Source of the DNA: Clostridia bacterium | GTDB taxonomy: Bacteria > Bacillota > Clostridia > Christensenellales > UBA1242 | DNA: 64,000 nucleotides | Assembly (NCBI GenBank): GCA_017409005.1 | Contig: JAFQTP010000007.1 | Span: forward strand, 56,479 to 120,478 | Direction of reading: 5' to 3' | In this document: positions 45,174 through 53,079 of the stretch, one piece after another | How the letters are laid out: every line of letters begins with the position of its first letter | How positions within the stretch are numbered: position 1 is the stretch's first letter | Program-made: the position numbers and the translations under genes | Notes under the pieces: model-generated | Database searches by the model: none | What the model saw: the letters and a program-made list of their open reading frames with translations, nothing else | Told to the model about the DNA's origin: nothing

Positions 45174-45569
45174 ATGTTTCATATTGCAATATTACAAAAA
45201 AAGTGGTTTAACCTAATTTTAAGTGGCGAAAAAACTATTGAAAGCAGGTTTAGTTTTAATAAAATTGCACCATATGGCAAAGTGGCAGTTGGCGATACCA
45301 TTTATTTAAAGGAAACAGGTAAAAACATAACTGCCAAAGCAAGGGTTAAAGATGTTAAGTTTTTTGAACTTACGCCTTTAATTGTTGAACAAATTAGAAT
45401 TAACTATGGCAATGCTATTGGTGTTAGTAGAGTTAAAGCTTGGGAAAACACAAAATTAAAAAAGTTTGGCACGCTTGTTTTTCTGGAAAATGTAGAAAAA
45501 ATTTCCGAAATCAAAGTTGACCGCAGTTGTGGAACTGCATGGTTTGTGCTAAACAAGGGGTTAGAATAA
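45174..45569 (+). CDS. ASCH domain protein
   Basis: 131 residues, nearly all one ASCH domain: HIAILQKKWFNLILSGEKTIESRFS (GxKxxE-R motif, residues ~18-26), GDTIYLKETGKNITAKARVKDV, and a C-terminal beta strand pair. ASCH domains have a PUA-like barrel and bind RNA or modified nucleotides; some are nucleases or deaminase-like. Start follows the GtrA stop by 2 bases. Its specific role is unknown. Confidence 0.8.
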   Translation: MFHIAILQKKWFNLILSGEKTIESRFSFNKIAPYGKVAVGDTIYLKETGKNITAKARVKDVKFFELTPLIVEQIRINYGNAIGVSRVKAWENTKLKKFGTLVFLENVEKISEIKVDRSCGTAWFVLNKGLE

Positions 45570-45593
45570 ATTAACCAAAACATTATAAAAACA

Positions 45594-45626
45594 AAAGGCT
45601 TAAAGAAGTTCTTTAAGCCTTTTTAT
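45594..45626. terminator. Bidirectional terminator
   Basis: Long stem AAAAGGCTTAAAGAA/TTCTTTAAGCCTTTT, serving the ASCH gene on the plus strand and the Cys-rich gene on the minus strand. Confidence 0.92.
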
Positions 45627-45628
45627 TA

Positions 45629-45835
45629 TTAAAACCAGTTAAAGCCTAGCCAGCTGTTGCCACACGAGTTGTTGTTGCCAAAGCCAAACAAACCATTATT
45701 AAAATTGTTGTTTGCATTGTTGCAACCACAAGGGCTGTTAAAGCTGTTGCGGTTGCAGCCGCAGTTGCAGCCACAGCGCCTAAAAGGGTTCTGACAAACA
45801 CAACAGCTGTTAAAAGCGTTATTACAAAAACACAT
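45629..45835 (-). CDS. Small Cys/Asn/Gly-rich protein (68 aa)
   Basis: Start ATG 45835 is chosen because GGAGGATAAT lies right before it. Twelve Cys in 68 residues, in CxC, CC and CGCNCGCN patterns, and many Asn and Gly in the second half (NNFNNGLFGFGNNN) with Trp and Phe at the end. No signal peptide. Possible metal-binding or spore-coat-like structural peptide; no homologous family recognised. It ends in a shared terminator, so it is a real minus-strand transcription unit. Confidence 0.7.
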   Translation of the reverse strand: MCFCNNAFNSCCVCQNPFRRCGCNCGCNRNSFNSPCGCNNANNNFNNGLFGFGNNNSCGNSWLGFNWF

Positions 45836-46011
45836 ATTATCCTCCAAAATCTCTCCCCAATTCATTATATTAATTGTTAAGGTTTTAATGTTAATAAAAA
45901 AAATGAAAACAAATAAACCTAATAATCTAATGTTAAACGTTTATATGTTTTTAATTAAATTGATAATTTGACTTGTTTATGCTAAACTAAAGTTAGTGAG
46001 GTAAAAAACTT

Positions 46012-46431
46012 ATGGCACAAAATGTTGTTGAAGAGTATTACAATAAAATTTTGCACCTAAGAAGTGCTAAGCATTTTTTAAATGATATTTTTTTAATTAA
46101 TCAAACTCTTTTAAATTTTAACGAAGTTGAGGCTTCGCAAGTTATTAGTTATATTGCAATAAAATATAAAACCGACCTTAACCAATTTGGCCGTATGATG
46201 ACAGGTGTTATGGTGTTAAACCAAAACGAACTTCCTCCAAAAACCGAAGCTGATTTAGAATATGATTTGTGTTATTTGCGTGATTGCATTATAATTTTTG
46301 CTGCTGTTCACACTGGCATTGAAAACACACTTCATAGTGCCGTTGTAAAAATTAATAGGGCAAACAAACAAGCCGAACTTGAACTTCAAAATCAAAACTT
46401 TGAGTCTGATGGTGGCGAGGTTTATGCTTAA
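46012..46431 (+). CDS. Unknown helical protein (139 aa)
   Basis: Soluble, all-helical, without signal peptide. It starts MAQNVVEEYYNKILHL and contains a central TDLNQFGRMMTGVMVLNQN and LCYLRDCIIIFAAVHTGIE segment. A GTGAGG site lies about 11 bases upstream of the ATG and a terminator includes the stop codon, so it is a single-gene unit. No family recognised. Confidence 0.65.
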   Translation: MAQNVVEEYYNKILHLRSAKHFLNDIFLINQTLLNFNEVEASQVISYIAIKYKTDLNQFGRMMTGVMVLNQNELPPKTEADLEYDLCYLRDCIIIFAAVHTGIENTLHSAVVKINRANKQAELELQNQNFESDGGEVYA

Positions 46432-46453
46432 AAGACCATTTTGGTCTTTTTTT
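46430..46453 (+). terminator. Terminator overlapping the stop codon
   Basis: AAAAGACCA/TGGTCTTTT with a 3-base loop and T run, beginning within the TAA of the 139-aa gene. Confidence 0.85.
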
Positions 46454-46543
46454 GTTTTTTTAATATTAAATTGTTTTAAAATTATTAATTTATTTGTTGT
46501 TTTAAAAACTTAAATGCTATACTTAGAAAAACGAGGTGTTGCT

Positions 46544-47455
46544 ATGGAACAAAATAAAAAAATTAAAATGCTTAATGCGTTTTCCGCAATTTCAATTATT
46601 GCGTTTTTAGCTTCAATTGGTGTTTGGGTTCTAATGGGATTTAACATTATTGAATTTTCTGGTTTTATGGTTGTTGTTGCTGGAATTTTAACAACATTAT
46701 CATTAACTGTTACACTATGTTTGCCATGGATTAAAAAAATAGCACAAAACACATATAAAGTTGCAAGCATTGTGTTTATGGCTTTAAGCGGACTAGCATT
46801 CTTGTTGCTTAGTGCCGATATTATTTGTTTATATGTTATTATAAATAAAATTGCCGCAAGTAAAACATTGGTGGTTTCTGATTTTGCTGGTTTGCTTAAC
46901 TTTTTAAAATATTCGCTACTAATAGTTGTTCAAATTGTTATTTCAACAATTATTGCAAATTATGTGTTAAGATTTAAAAAACGTGCAATTATTTTCCAAG
47001 GTTTAAGTTATATTTGTTTGCTTTACATTGATTTTGCTATAAGTGTTGTGGCTTTAAGCATTTCAATTAACGAAAAGGGAATTTCGTTCAGTAATACTGC
47101 CGGACTATTTACAAGTGTTCCATTCTGGCTTGGTTTAACCGTTGCTGTTGCTGGTTGGGGTTGGCTATATAAAACTTTAAAACGTGTTGATAAGTTTTTT
47201 GGAACAAACACAACAAAAGAAATTTTTAAAGATGAAAAACCTGTGCAAGAAACAAATTCGGTTGTTGCACAACCTGAAAGTGCCGAGGCTGCTGAAGTTT
47301 CGCAACCACAAGCAGAACAACCTATTACTGAAGTTGAACCAGTAACTTCTGAGGCTGTTGTTGAAAATTTAGTAAAAGTGAATGCTGTTGAATCAGCCGA
47401 ACCAGCTGTGCAAGCCGAAAATACAGCAGAAAATGCTGAAACTAATCAAGAATAG
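46544..47455 (+). CDS. Membrane protein with Glu/Ala-rich C-terminal tail, unknown function
   Basis: 303 residues from ATG 46544 (GAGGTG upstream; the frame extends back to 46514 without support). Six hydrophobic helices (first near FSAISIIAFLASIGVWVLMG, last near FWLGLTVAVAGWGWLY). Then a cytoplasmic-looking tail rich in Glu, Ala, Val and Gln (ESAEAAEVSQPQAEQPITE). No catalytic motif is seen. Tail style resembles the GtrA protein N-terminus at 44623. Function unknown. Confidence 0.7.
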   Translation: MEQNKKIKMLNAFSAISIIAFLASIGVWVLMGFNIIEFSGFMVVVAGILTTLSLTVTLCLPWIKKIAQNTYKVASIVFMALSGLAFLLLSADIICLYVIINKIAASKTLVVSDFAGLLNFLKYSLLIVVQIVISTIIANYVLRFKKRAIIFQGLSYICLLYIDFAISVVALSISINEKGISFSNTAGLFTSVPFWLGLTVAVAGWGWLYKTLKRVDKFFGTNTTKEIFKDEKPVQETNSVVAQPESAEAAEVSQPQAEQPITEVEPVTSEAVVENLVKVNAVESAEPAVQAENTAENAETNQE

Positions 47456-47531
47456 TTAACTTTAAAAATACTCATTTATAAGAAAAGATAGTTACAAAAG
47501 TTAATTAAAATAACTTATATTAATAAAAAAT

Positions 47532-47561
47532 AAAAACACCGCAAGTTCGGTGTTTTTTTGT
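47532..47561. terminator. Terminator between convergent genes
   Basis: AAAAACACCG/CGGTGTTTTT with loop CAAGTT; T-rich on both strands. Confidence 0.9.
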
Positions 47562-47575
47562 TTAAATTATCTGTG

Positions 47576-48121
47576 CTATTTAATTCCCATTGCTTTTTTC
47601 ATTAAAATTTGAATGCCTTCGTAAGTTACATCGGAGCTGGTTAATCCATATTTTGCAACAAAGTTTAAAATAGATTTGGTGCTGGCATTGTTGTCGGTTA
47701 ATTCAACTTCCATAAGTTCGCCTAAGTTTTTAACCGAGTCAAAATCGAACTCAAAATTATCTAGTTTATAACTAACTCTGGTTTTATCAATAACCATTTG
47801 TACTTCAAAACCAATGGCAAATAAAATGTTTTCAAGTTGCTGCTTGCTTGCAACTTTGGTTTCATATTCGTCGCAGTAAACAGGGCTTGACTCTCTATGA
47901 ATTTTTTTATAGGTTAAAGTGCATTTATCGTCTTTTTCGCGTGTTCTTAAGCATTCCATTGTTTCGCCATTAATTTCGTAGTCTTTAAAATAAGGAATGT
48001 AATAAGTATCAATTAATCTAGATTCTGCCGTTTTTATTGCAACCTTTTCTAAATCGGCAATAATTTTATTTTTAATTTCGTTATTAATAACAAATTTTAA
48101 TTCAATTTCTTTATTGTCCAT
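47576..48121 (-). CDS. CYTH domain protein (CyaB-like)
   Basis: 181 residues. The N-terminal EIELKF (residues 5-10) is the ExExK signature, then basic and acidic strands of a triphosphate tunnel (LRTREKDDKCTLTYKK, DEYETKV, FEFDFDSVKNLGELMEVEL). Such enzymes hydrolyse thiamine or inorganic triphosphate, or rarely make cAMP. The product cannot be told here. Single gene, downstream of tRNA-Ser(GGA) on the same strand. Confidence 0.88.
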   Translation of the reverse strand: MDNKEIELKFVINNEIKNKIIADLEKVAIKTAESRLIDTYYIPYFKDYEINGETMECLRTREKDDKCTLTYKKIHRESSPVYCDEYETKVASKQQLENILFAIGFEVQMVIDKTRVSYKLDNFEFDFDSVKNLGELMEVELTDNNASTKSILNFVAKYGLTSSDVTYEGIQILMKKAMGIK

Positions 48122-48190
48122 GATGTTCTCCTAAAAAAATAGTTTCAGATATATTTCCAAAATGAAACAATTTGAAACTATAAAAATTAT

Positions 48191-48278
48191 TGGCGCAGCA
48201 GGAGGGATTTGAACCCTCGGTACGTTGCCGTACACACGCTTTCCAAGCGTGCACATTCGACCACTCTGACACCGCTGC
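48191..48278 (-). tRNA. tRNA-Ser (anticodon GGA)
   Basis: 88 bases with encoded CCA. Acceptor GCAGCGG pairs with CTGCTGC (one G-U), there is a long variable arm, the anticodon loop CTTGGAAA reads GGA, and the T loop is GGTTCAAATCC. Confidence 0.95.
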
Positions 48279-48286
48279 ATATATAG
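48262..48286 (-). repeat. 25-bp direct repeat, copy 1 (tRNA-Ser 5' end and flank)
   Basis: Identical to 48470-48494. Covers the first 17 bases of tRNA-Ser(GGA) and 8 bases of upstream flank (on the minus strand). Confidence 0.95.
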
Positions 48287-48677
48287 AAAATTTTTTAAAA
48301 TAAATTTATTAGTATTACCACAAATGATTAGAGTGGTCGAATACTAAAGGGTCCCCAAAAGATTAAGGAGTATTTATGCGGTAACTTTTGGGGTAAAGCG
48401 AACATCAATTTTTAAGTGAAGCAAATTAAAATGTTTAATTTGCAAACCATTTAATTGAATGTGAGCGTTCACTCTGACACCGCTGCATATATAGTAAATG
48501 TTTTAGTTAATTTTTAGAACACAAATAATATAACCTAAATAAAACTTATTTTCAAGTTATTTTGAAAGTTTAATAATTATTTATTATATACTAAAAAATA
48601 AAAATTTTGAAAAAATTATTGACAACAGTTGCATTATTAGATAGAATGTTATTGCCTTAATTTTTAAGGTTGTTTGT
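48287..48677. other. Gene-free stretch with duplicated tRNA-Ser 5' end and hairpin
   Basis: No protein gene. Contains an inverted 13-base copy of tRNA D-arm sequence (48330-48342 with 48255-48267), a hairpin CCCCAAAAG-TTA / TAA-TTTTGGGG (about 48353-48393), and the second 25-bp repeat at 48470-48494. After that it is AT-rich until the tRNA cluster, whose promoter is probably TTGACA near 48619-48624 with TAGAAT about 17 bases later. Confidence 0.65.
48470..48494 (-). repeat. 25-bp direct repeat, copy 2 (tRNA-Ser 5' end duplicate)
   Basis: Exact copy of 48262-48286, 208 bases away. It is a non-functional remnant of the tRNA 5' end with its upstream flank. Confidence 0.95.
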
Positions 48678-48754
<77 letters not shown>

Positions 48755-48759
48755 TTTAT

Positions 48760-48834
48760 GGTCCCATGGTCAAGAGGTTAAGACATCACCCTTTCACGGT
48801 GGAGTCAGGGGTTCGATTCCCCTTGGGACTACCA
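48760..48834 (+). tRNA. tRNA-Glu (TTC)
   Basis: 75 bases with encoded CCA; acceptor GGTCCCA/TGGGACT, anticodon loop CTTTCAC reads TTC, T loop GGTTCGATTCC. Confidence 0.95.
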
Positions 48835-48838
48835 GTTT

Positions 48839-48915
48839 GGCGGCGTAGCTTAGTTGGTTATAGCGTGCGGTTCATACCCGCAAGGTCGTAAGTTCGAATC
48901 TCACCGCCGCTACCA
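48839..48915 (+). tRNA. tRNA with CAT anticodon (elongator Met or Ile2)
   Basis: 77 bases with CCA; acceptor GGCGGCG/CGCCGCT, anticodon loop TTCATAC reads CAT. Whether it is elongator Met or lysidine-modified Ile2 cannot be settled by eye. Confidence 0.9.
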
Positions 48916-48920
48916 ATACA

Positions 48921-48947
48921 AAAAATGGCTACACGCCATTTTTTTTG
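48921..48947 (+). terminator. Terminator of the fMet-Glu-CAT tRNA cluster
   Basis: AAAAATGGC/GCCATTTTT with a 5-base loop and extra T residues. Confidence 0.92.
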
Positions 48948-48973
48948 TTCTAAATGCAAATATAATTATAATT

Positions 48974-50032
48974 TTAATTAAAAATTTTATCGTTTTGTAA
49001 AATTATTAAATTGTTTGGTTTTAATTTTTTTGCAAGGTTATGGTAGTGTTTTGCTTGTTCAAAGTTTTTAATATTATAGTGGCAAACGCACAGTTGAACG
49101 TATGGAATAAAGTTATAGCAGTCTAGTAAAATAAAACCACCATTTTGTGCATTTGGTTTATTGTTTAGTGCAAGATTAAAGTAATATATTGCGCTGTTAT
49201 AGTTTTTTTCTAACATAAAAATGTTTCCTAGTTCGCATAAAATTTCTGACCTAGGTGTGTCAAACATAAAACTATTAAACAAACTTTGTTTTGCACTAGA
49301 AAAGTTTTTGTTAATTTGGTGGCATTTTGAAAGGTTTAAGCACGCTTCAATATAGTTTTCTTTATAGCCATTGCGTGTTTTTAAAAACTTTTTAAACATA
49401 ATTATTGCACGATTTATTTTATTGTTAAAATAAAGTTCGCGTGCAAAGTAAAACATTTGCCTTGGTTTTAATGGCTGTTTTTGGGTTATAAGTTCTTCGT
49501 AAATTTTTAAATTACGCCCTTCGGCTGTGGGTTTAACTTTTCGGTGTTCAATTTGAATGTTTGCATATTCAATGTTTCCACGTGGTGTAATTACTTCGTG
49601 AACAGGGTCTTCCCAAACAAAGTTTTTACTTCGGTTTAAAATGCGTTCGCGATAGTAACTAAATGTTGTGTTGTTTTGCTTGTCGAATGCAACTGCATAT
49701 TTAAGCATAACCACATCGGTTTTACTAGTTAAATTATCTTTTAATTTTTTTAACTTTTCTAGTTCGGTTGGGGTAATAACATCGTCGGCATCTAGCCACA
49801 TAACAAAGTCGGATTTTGCAAGGTTGAACGAATAGTTTCTGGCTGCCGAAAAATCGTTAATCCATTTAAAATCGTAAACGCTATTTGTAAATTTGTGGGC
49901 AATTTGCTTGGTTGAATCGCTGCTGCCAGTATCAACAATAATAATCTCGTTAAAAAGACCTTTACAACTAGATAAACAGCGTTCTAAAACATCTTCCTCA
50001 TTTTTTACAATCATGCATAAGCTAAGCGTCAT
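48974..50032 (-). CDS. Family 2 glycosyltransferase with TPR-like C-terminus
   Basis: 352 residues. LSLCMIVKNEEDVLERCL and IIVDTGSSDSTKQIA are the nucleotide-sugar fold; MWLDADDV is the metal-binding DxD. The C-terminal ~150 residues are helical repeats of TPR type (AKQSLFNSFMFDTPRSEILC, YNSAIYYFNLALNNKP, FEQAKHYHNLAKKLKP). Such enzymes decorate surface glycans or proteins. Acceptor unknown. Alone on the minus strand with a GAGG site before the ATG. Confidence 0.85.
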   Translation of the reverse strand: MTLSLCMIVKNEEDVLERCLSSCKGLFNEIIIVDTGSSDSTKQIAHKFTNSVYDFKWINDFSAARNYSFNLAKSDFVMWLDADDVITPTELEKLKKLKDNLTSKTDVVMLKYAVAFDKQNNTTFSYYRERILNRSKNFVWEDPVHEVITPRGNIEYANIQIEHRKVKPTAEGRNLKIYEELITQKQPLKPRQMFYFARELYFNNKINRAIIMFKKFLKTRNGYKENYIEACLNLSKCHQINKNFSSAKQSLFNSFMFDTPRSEILCELGNIFMLEKNYNSAIYYFNLALNNKPNAQNGGFILLDCYNFIPYVQLCVCHYNIKNFEQAKHYHNLAKKLKPNNLIILQNDKIFN

Positions 50033-50194
50033 AAAAACCTCAAAACGTTAATTTAACTTATTGTATGAGGCTTAAACTTTAATGGTTAATTTAAACAATT
50101 TAAAGTTAAAACAACAATTCAAATTTAAAACATTTTGAAAAACTTTTAGTTTGTTTTATTATTATTAAAATTAGTTTAATAGGGGGGATAAGCA

Positions 50195-50767
50195 ATGCCA
50201 AAATTGTATTTTAAGCATGGTGCCATGGGGTGCTCGAAAAGTGCGCAAGCATTAATGTGCAGGTTTAACTATCTGCAAAAAGGATATAAGGTGTTGCTTA
50301 TTAAACCAAGCATTGATACTCGCGATAACGAAAATGGTGTTCCTTACATAAAATCACGAATTGGTTTAAAGGCAGAGTGTATAACATTCGACCCAGACCA
50401 AAGTTTAATGGAACTATATTTAAATAATAAATCGGAATGTGATGTGGTTATTGTAGACGAGTGTCAGTTTGCAACAGCAAAACAAATTGAAGATTTGCGT
50501 GATATTGCTGAGTTTGTTCCGGTTATTTGCTATGGGTTAAAAACAAACTTTAAAACCGAACTTTTTGAAGGAAGCAAGCGTTTGATTGAACTTAGTGATA
50601 GCATTACAGAATTAAAAAGTATTTGTAAATGTGGACATAAAGCTATAATTAATGCTAGAATAGTTAACGGAAAACCTGTAACCGATGGTGCCGAAGTTGT
50701 TATTGGTGGCGACGAAACTTACGAGGCAATGTGTTACAATTGTTTTAAAAAATTAAAAGGAGAGTAA
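50195..50767 (+). CDS. tdk: Thymidine kinase
   Basis: 190 residues of TK1-type. P-loop variant GAMGCSKSA (the Gly before Lys is Ser), VDECQFA (Walker B DExQF), YGLKTNFKTELFEGS, and zinc Cys pairs CKCG and CYNC. It phosphorylates thymidine with ATP for salvage. Start has GGGGGGAT at 7 bases. mscL begins 5 bases after the stop and is likely cotranscribed. Call is firm. Confidence 0.92.
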   Translation: MPKLYFKHGAMGCSKSAQALMCRFNYLQKGYKVLLIKPSIDTRDNENGVPYIKSRIGLKAECITFDPDQSLMELYLNNKSECDVVIVDECQFATAKQIEDLRDIAEFVPVICYGLKTNFKTELFEGSKRLIELSDSITELKSICKCGHKAIINARIVNGKPVTDGAEVVIGGDETYEAMCYNCFKKLKGE

Positions 50768-50771
50768 ACAA

Positions 50772-51446
50772 ATGAAGAAGCTTTTTCAAGAATTTAAAAA
50801 ATTTATAACTCGTGGCAATGTGCTTGACCTAGCTGTCGGCGTTATTGTTGGTGGTGCGTTTACTGCAATTGTTAACGGACTTTCAAACAACATTATTCGC
50901 CCTTTAATTAACTGGCTAATTGCTTTGGTTGGTGGAAAAGATGGTTTGGCTTCGGCTGTAACATATTTATCTAAATCATACACAACCGATGCAAATGGTG
51001 CACAAATTATCGACCTTGCTAATAGTATTTACATCGACTGGGGTGCATTTATTGCTGCAATTATTGATTTCTTTATTATTGCTTTCACAATTTTCATGAT
51101 TGTAAAAGTTGTTAATTTATCACACGAAAAATTACAAGAACTTGGCGATTTGATTGAACACGAAAGTAAAAAAGAAGTTATTGAAGAAAAGAAAGCTGTT
51201 AAAGCACAGGCAAAATCTGAAGGACGTAAGTTTAAAGAAGTTTGGGCTGAACACGAAGCTGAAAAGAAACGTGTTTTAGAGGAAAAGCAAAAAGCTGAAG
51301 CCGAAGCTAAAGCTAAAAAAGAGGCTGAAGATAAACTTAATAACCCAACCGAACAAGAACTTTTAAAACAAATTAGAGATTTGCTCGTTGAAGCTAACAA
51401 AACAAACGAAAAAACAACTAAATCAAACAAAAAAGAAGCTAAATAG
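50772..51446 (+). CDS. mscL: Large-conductance mechanosensitive channel MscL with long charged tail
   Basis: 224 residues, against about 130-150 typical. MKKLFQEFKKFITRGNVLDLAVGVIVGGAF opens the first helix; the second helix is AFIAAIIDFFIIAFTIFMIV. The added C-terminus of ~85 residues is Lys/Glu/Ala-rich coiled coil (KKEVIEEKKAVKAQAKSEG, EKKRVLEEKQKAEAEAKAK), probably cytoplasmic. It opens in hypo-osmotic shock. The tail may add a filter or partner site. Its stop codon lies in the loop of its own terminator. Confidence 0.93.
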   Translation: MKKLFQEFKKFITRGNVLDLAVGVIVGGAFTAIVNGLSNNIIRPLINWLIALVGGKDGLASAVTYLSKSYTTDANGAQIIDLANSIYIDWGAFIAAIIDFFIIAFTIFMIVKVVNLSHEKLQELGDLIEHESKKEVIEEKKAVKAQAKSEGRKFKEVWAEHEAEKKRVLEEKQKAEAEAKAKKEAEDKLNNPTEQELLKQIRDLLVEANKTNEKTTKSNKKEAK

Positions 51447-51462
51447 TTAGCTTCTTTTTTTT
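51430..51462. terminator. Terminator embedding the mscL stop codon
   Basis: AAAAGAAGCTAA/TTAGCTTCTTTT with the loop ATAG, whose last three bases are the mscL stop. T runs on both strands, so it also ends the convergent esterase gene. Confidence 0.9.
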
Positions 51463-51473
51463 ATTTACATTTA

Positions 51474-52511
51474 TTATTTTATTTGTGGTTTATTTTTTTT
51501 AACTTTGCGTTCGGCAATTAATCTAACATTGTTAAGGTTTAACACTTTTGCCACAAATTTTGCCATCTGATTGCAAGCAACTTTGCTTTCTTCAAAAAAA
51601 TCGCCAAGGTTTAAGTGCGCATGAAAACAATTTTGTGCTAGATGTAGGTCGGTTTCAATGTTATCGCGCAAGCAGTTGTTATATGCCATAAGAGTGTCGG
51701 AATATAAAAGTTCGTCGGTGCAAACACTAAAAAACATTGGTGGCAAACCTTCATAGTTTCCAAACACAGGCGAAACCAAAGGGGTTTTAAGAAGTTCAAA
51801 GTGCTCTTTTGTGGCTTCGTTGTTTCCTGCAACATAAAGTAATGCCATATGTTTTAATTGTTCGGCAGATAGAGTGTAATCTGTGTTTTCATTTTGTGCT
51901 CGGCTTTCGCCAGAATTTGTTAAATCTAAAAAACCAGCCGAAATAACTGCAACTTTTGGTTGCGGTAGCCCTAGTTCTTTAAGCTTTAACATTAATGCTA
52001 AACAAAGGTTTCCGCCAGCCGATTCGCCACCCAAAATAATTTTATTTGGGTTGTAGGTTTTAATAACTTCTTTATAAACATCAACAAGTTCGTTTAGTGC
52101 GGTTGGGTAAGTTGCTTCAGGCGATAGTGAATATCCTACCGAAATTGCACTGCAGCCAAGCCTTCTTGCCATAGCCTTTAATTGGTAGGCTCCTTGTTCC
52201 TTAAATCCGCCAACAAATCCACCACCATGAACATAAAAAAACAAGTGATAAGGGTTTTTAGGTGTGCCGGCAAAATATTTTAACTTAAAATTTGGTTTAA
52301 CGTCTAAGCAATCAACACCTGCAATGGTGGTTTGTTTAACAACCATTTCTTTTAAGGCAATGTCTTTTATAACTTTAAATGTATCGCGGCTATCAAAACT
52401 CAATTTTAAAATGTCGTAGGTTGAAACAACCTCTTTTTTATTATTTTTTTTAATATCGGAATCTTTTTTTAATTTTAAAAGCTTCCGAATAACGTTCATT
52501 TTAACGCTCAT
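51474..52511 (-). CDS. Alpha/beta hydrolase, hormone-sensitive lipase family
   Basis: 345 residues. HGGGFVGG (oxyanion hole), GESAGGN with the nucleophile Ser, the acid Asp region (FFSVCTDELLYSD) and a final His (CFHAHLNLGDF) complete the triad. It hydrolyses short esters in the cytoplasm. It overlaps the dtd gene by four bases (ATGA), so it is coupled to it. Substrate unknown. Confidence 0.88.
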   Translation of the reverse strand: MSVKMNVIRKLLKLKKDSDIKKNNKKEVVSTYDILKLSFDSRDTFKVIKDIALKEMVVKQTTIAGVDCLDVKPNFKLKYFAGTPKNPYHLFFYVHGGGFVGGFKEQGAYQLKAMARRLGCSAISVGYSLSPEATYPTALNELVDVYKEVIKTYNPNKIILGGESAGGNLCLALMLKLKELGLPQPKVAVISAGFLDLTNSGESRAQNENTDYTLSAEQLKHMALLYVAGNNEATKEHFELLKTPLVSPVFGNYEGLPPMFFSVCTDELLYSDTLMAYNNCLRDNIETDLHLAQNCFHAHLNLGDFFEESKVACNQMAKFVAKVLNLNNVRLIAERKVKKNKPQIK

Positions 52512-52963
52512 TTATTTTCCTTTTCGCTATCTAAAATTATGGTTATAGGACCATCGTTGTGCTGTGTTATTTGCATATCGGCACCAAACACTCCAGTTTT
52601 AACTTTGTTTGGAAGTTGTGTCTTTACCATATCAACAAACTTTTCAAACAAATTATTGGCATCATGTGGGTTTAATGCGTTTATAAAACTTGGCCTAAAC
52701 CCATGCGAACAATCGGCATAAAGTGTAAAGTTAGAAACTAGCAAAATTTCGCCATCAACTTGTGTTAGATTTAAGTTCATTTTTTGATTTTCGTCTTCAA
52801 AAATGCGAAGTCCGCAAAGTTTGTTAACATACCAATCTAATTTTAAGTTTTGATCGCCTTCTCCAAAACCAACAAAGCAAACTAATCCGGTTCCAATTTG
52901 ACTAATTAATTTACCTTCAACTTCTAATTTCGCATTTTTAACACGCTGTACAACAATTTTCAT
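52508..52963 (-). CDS. dtd: D-aminoacyl-tRNA deacylase
   Basis: 151 residues. MKIVVQRVKNAKLEVEGKLI opens the barrel; VSNFTLYAD corresponds to the SQFTL motif (Gln replaced by Asn); NDGPITIILDS corresponds to the Gly-cisPro motif (NxGPVT). It frees tRNA from D-amino acids. The Gln-to-Asn change is a small oddity. Four-base overlap with the hydrolase gene. Confidence 0.92.
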   Translation of the reverse strand: MKIVVQRVKNAKLEVEGKLISQIGTGLVCFVGFGEGDQNLKLDWYVNKLCGLRIFEDENQKMNLNLTQVDGEILLVSNFTLYADCSHGFRPSFINALNPHDANNLFEKFVDMVKTQLPNKVKTGVFGADMQITQHNDGPITIILDSEKENK

Positions 52964-53050
52964 AATTTATTATTCCTTAAAATTTATGTTTTATTATTTA
53001 ATATGGTTTAATTATAGCACTACTAAGTTTAAAAGGTTAACTTAATAAAC

Positions 53051-53079
53051 AAAAAAGTAAGCGGTTTGCTTACTTTTTA
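53051..53079 (-). terminator. Terminator of the helicase-loader pair
   Basis: AAAAAAGTAAGC/GCTTACTTTTT with a 5-base loop; on the minus strand followed by TTT; overlaps the last bases of the gene at 53077. Confidence 0.9.
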
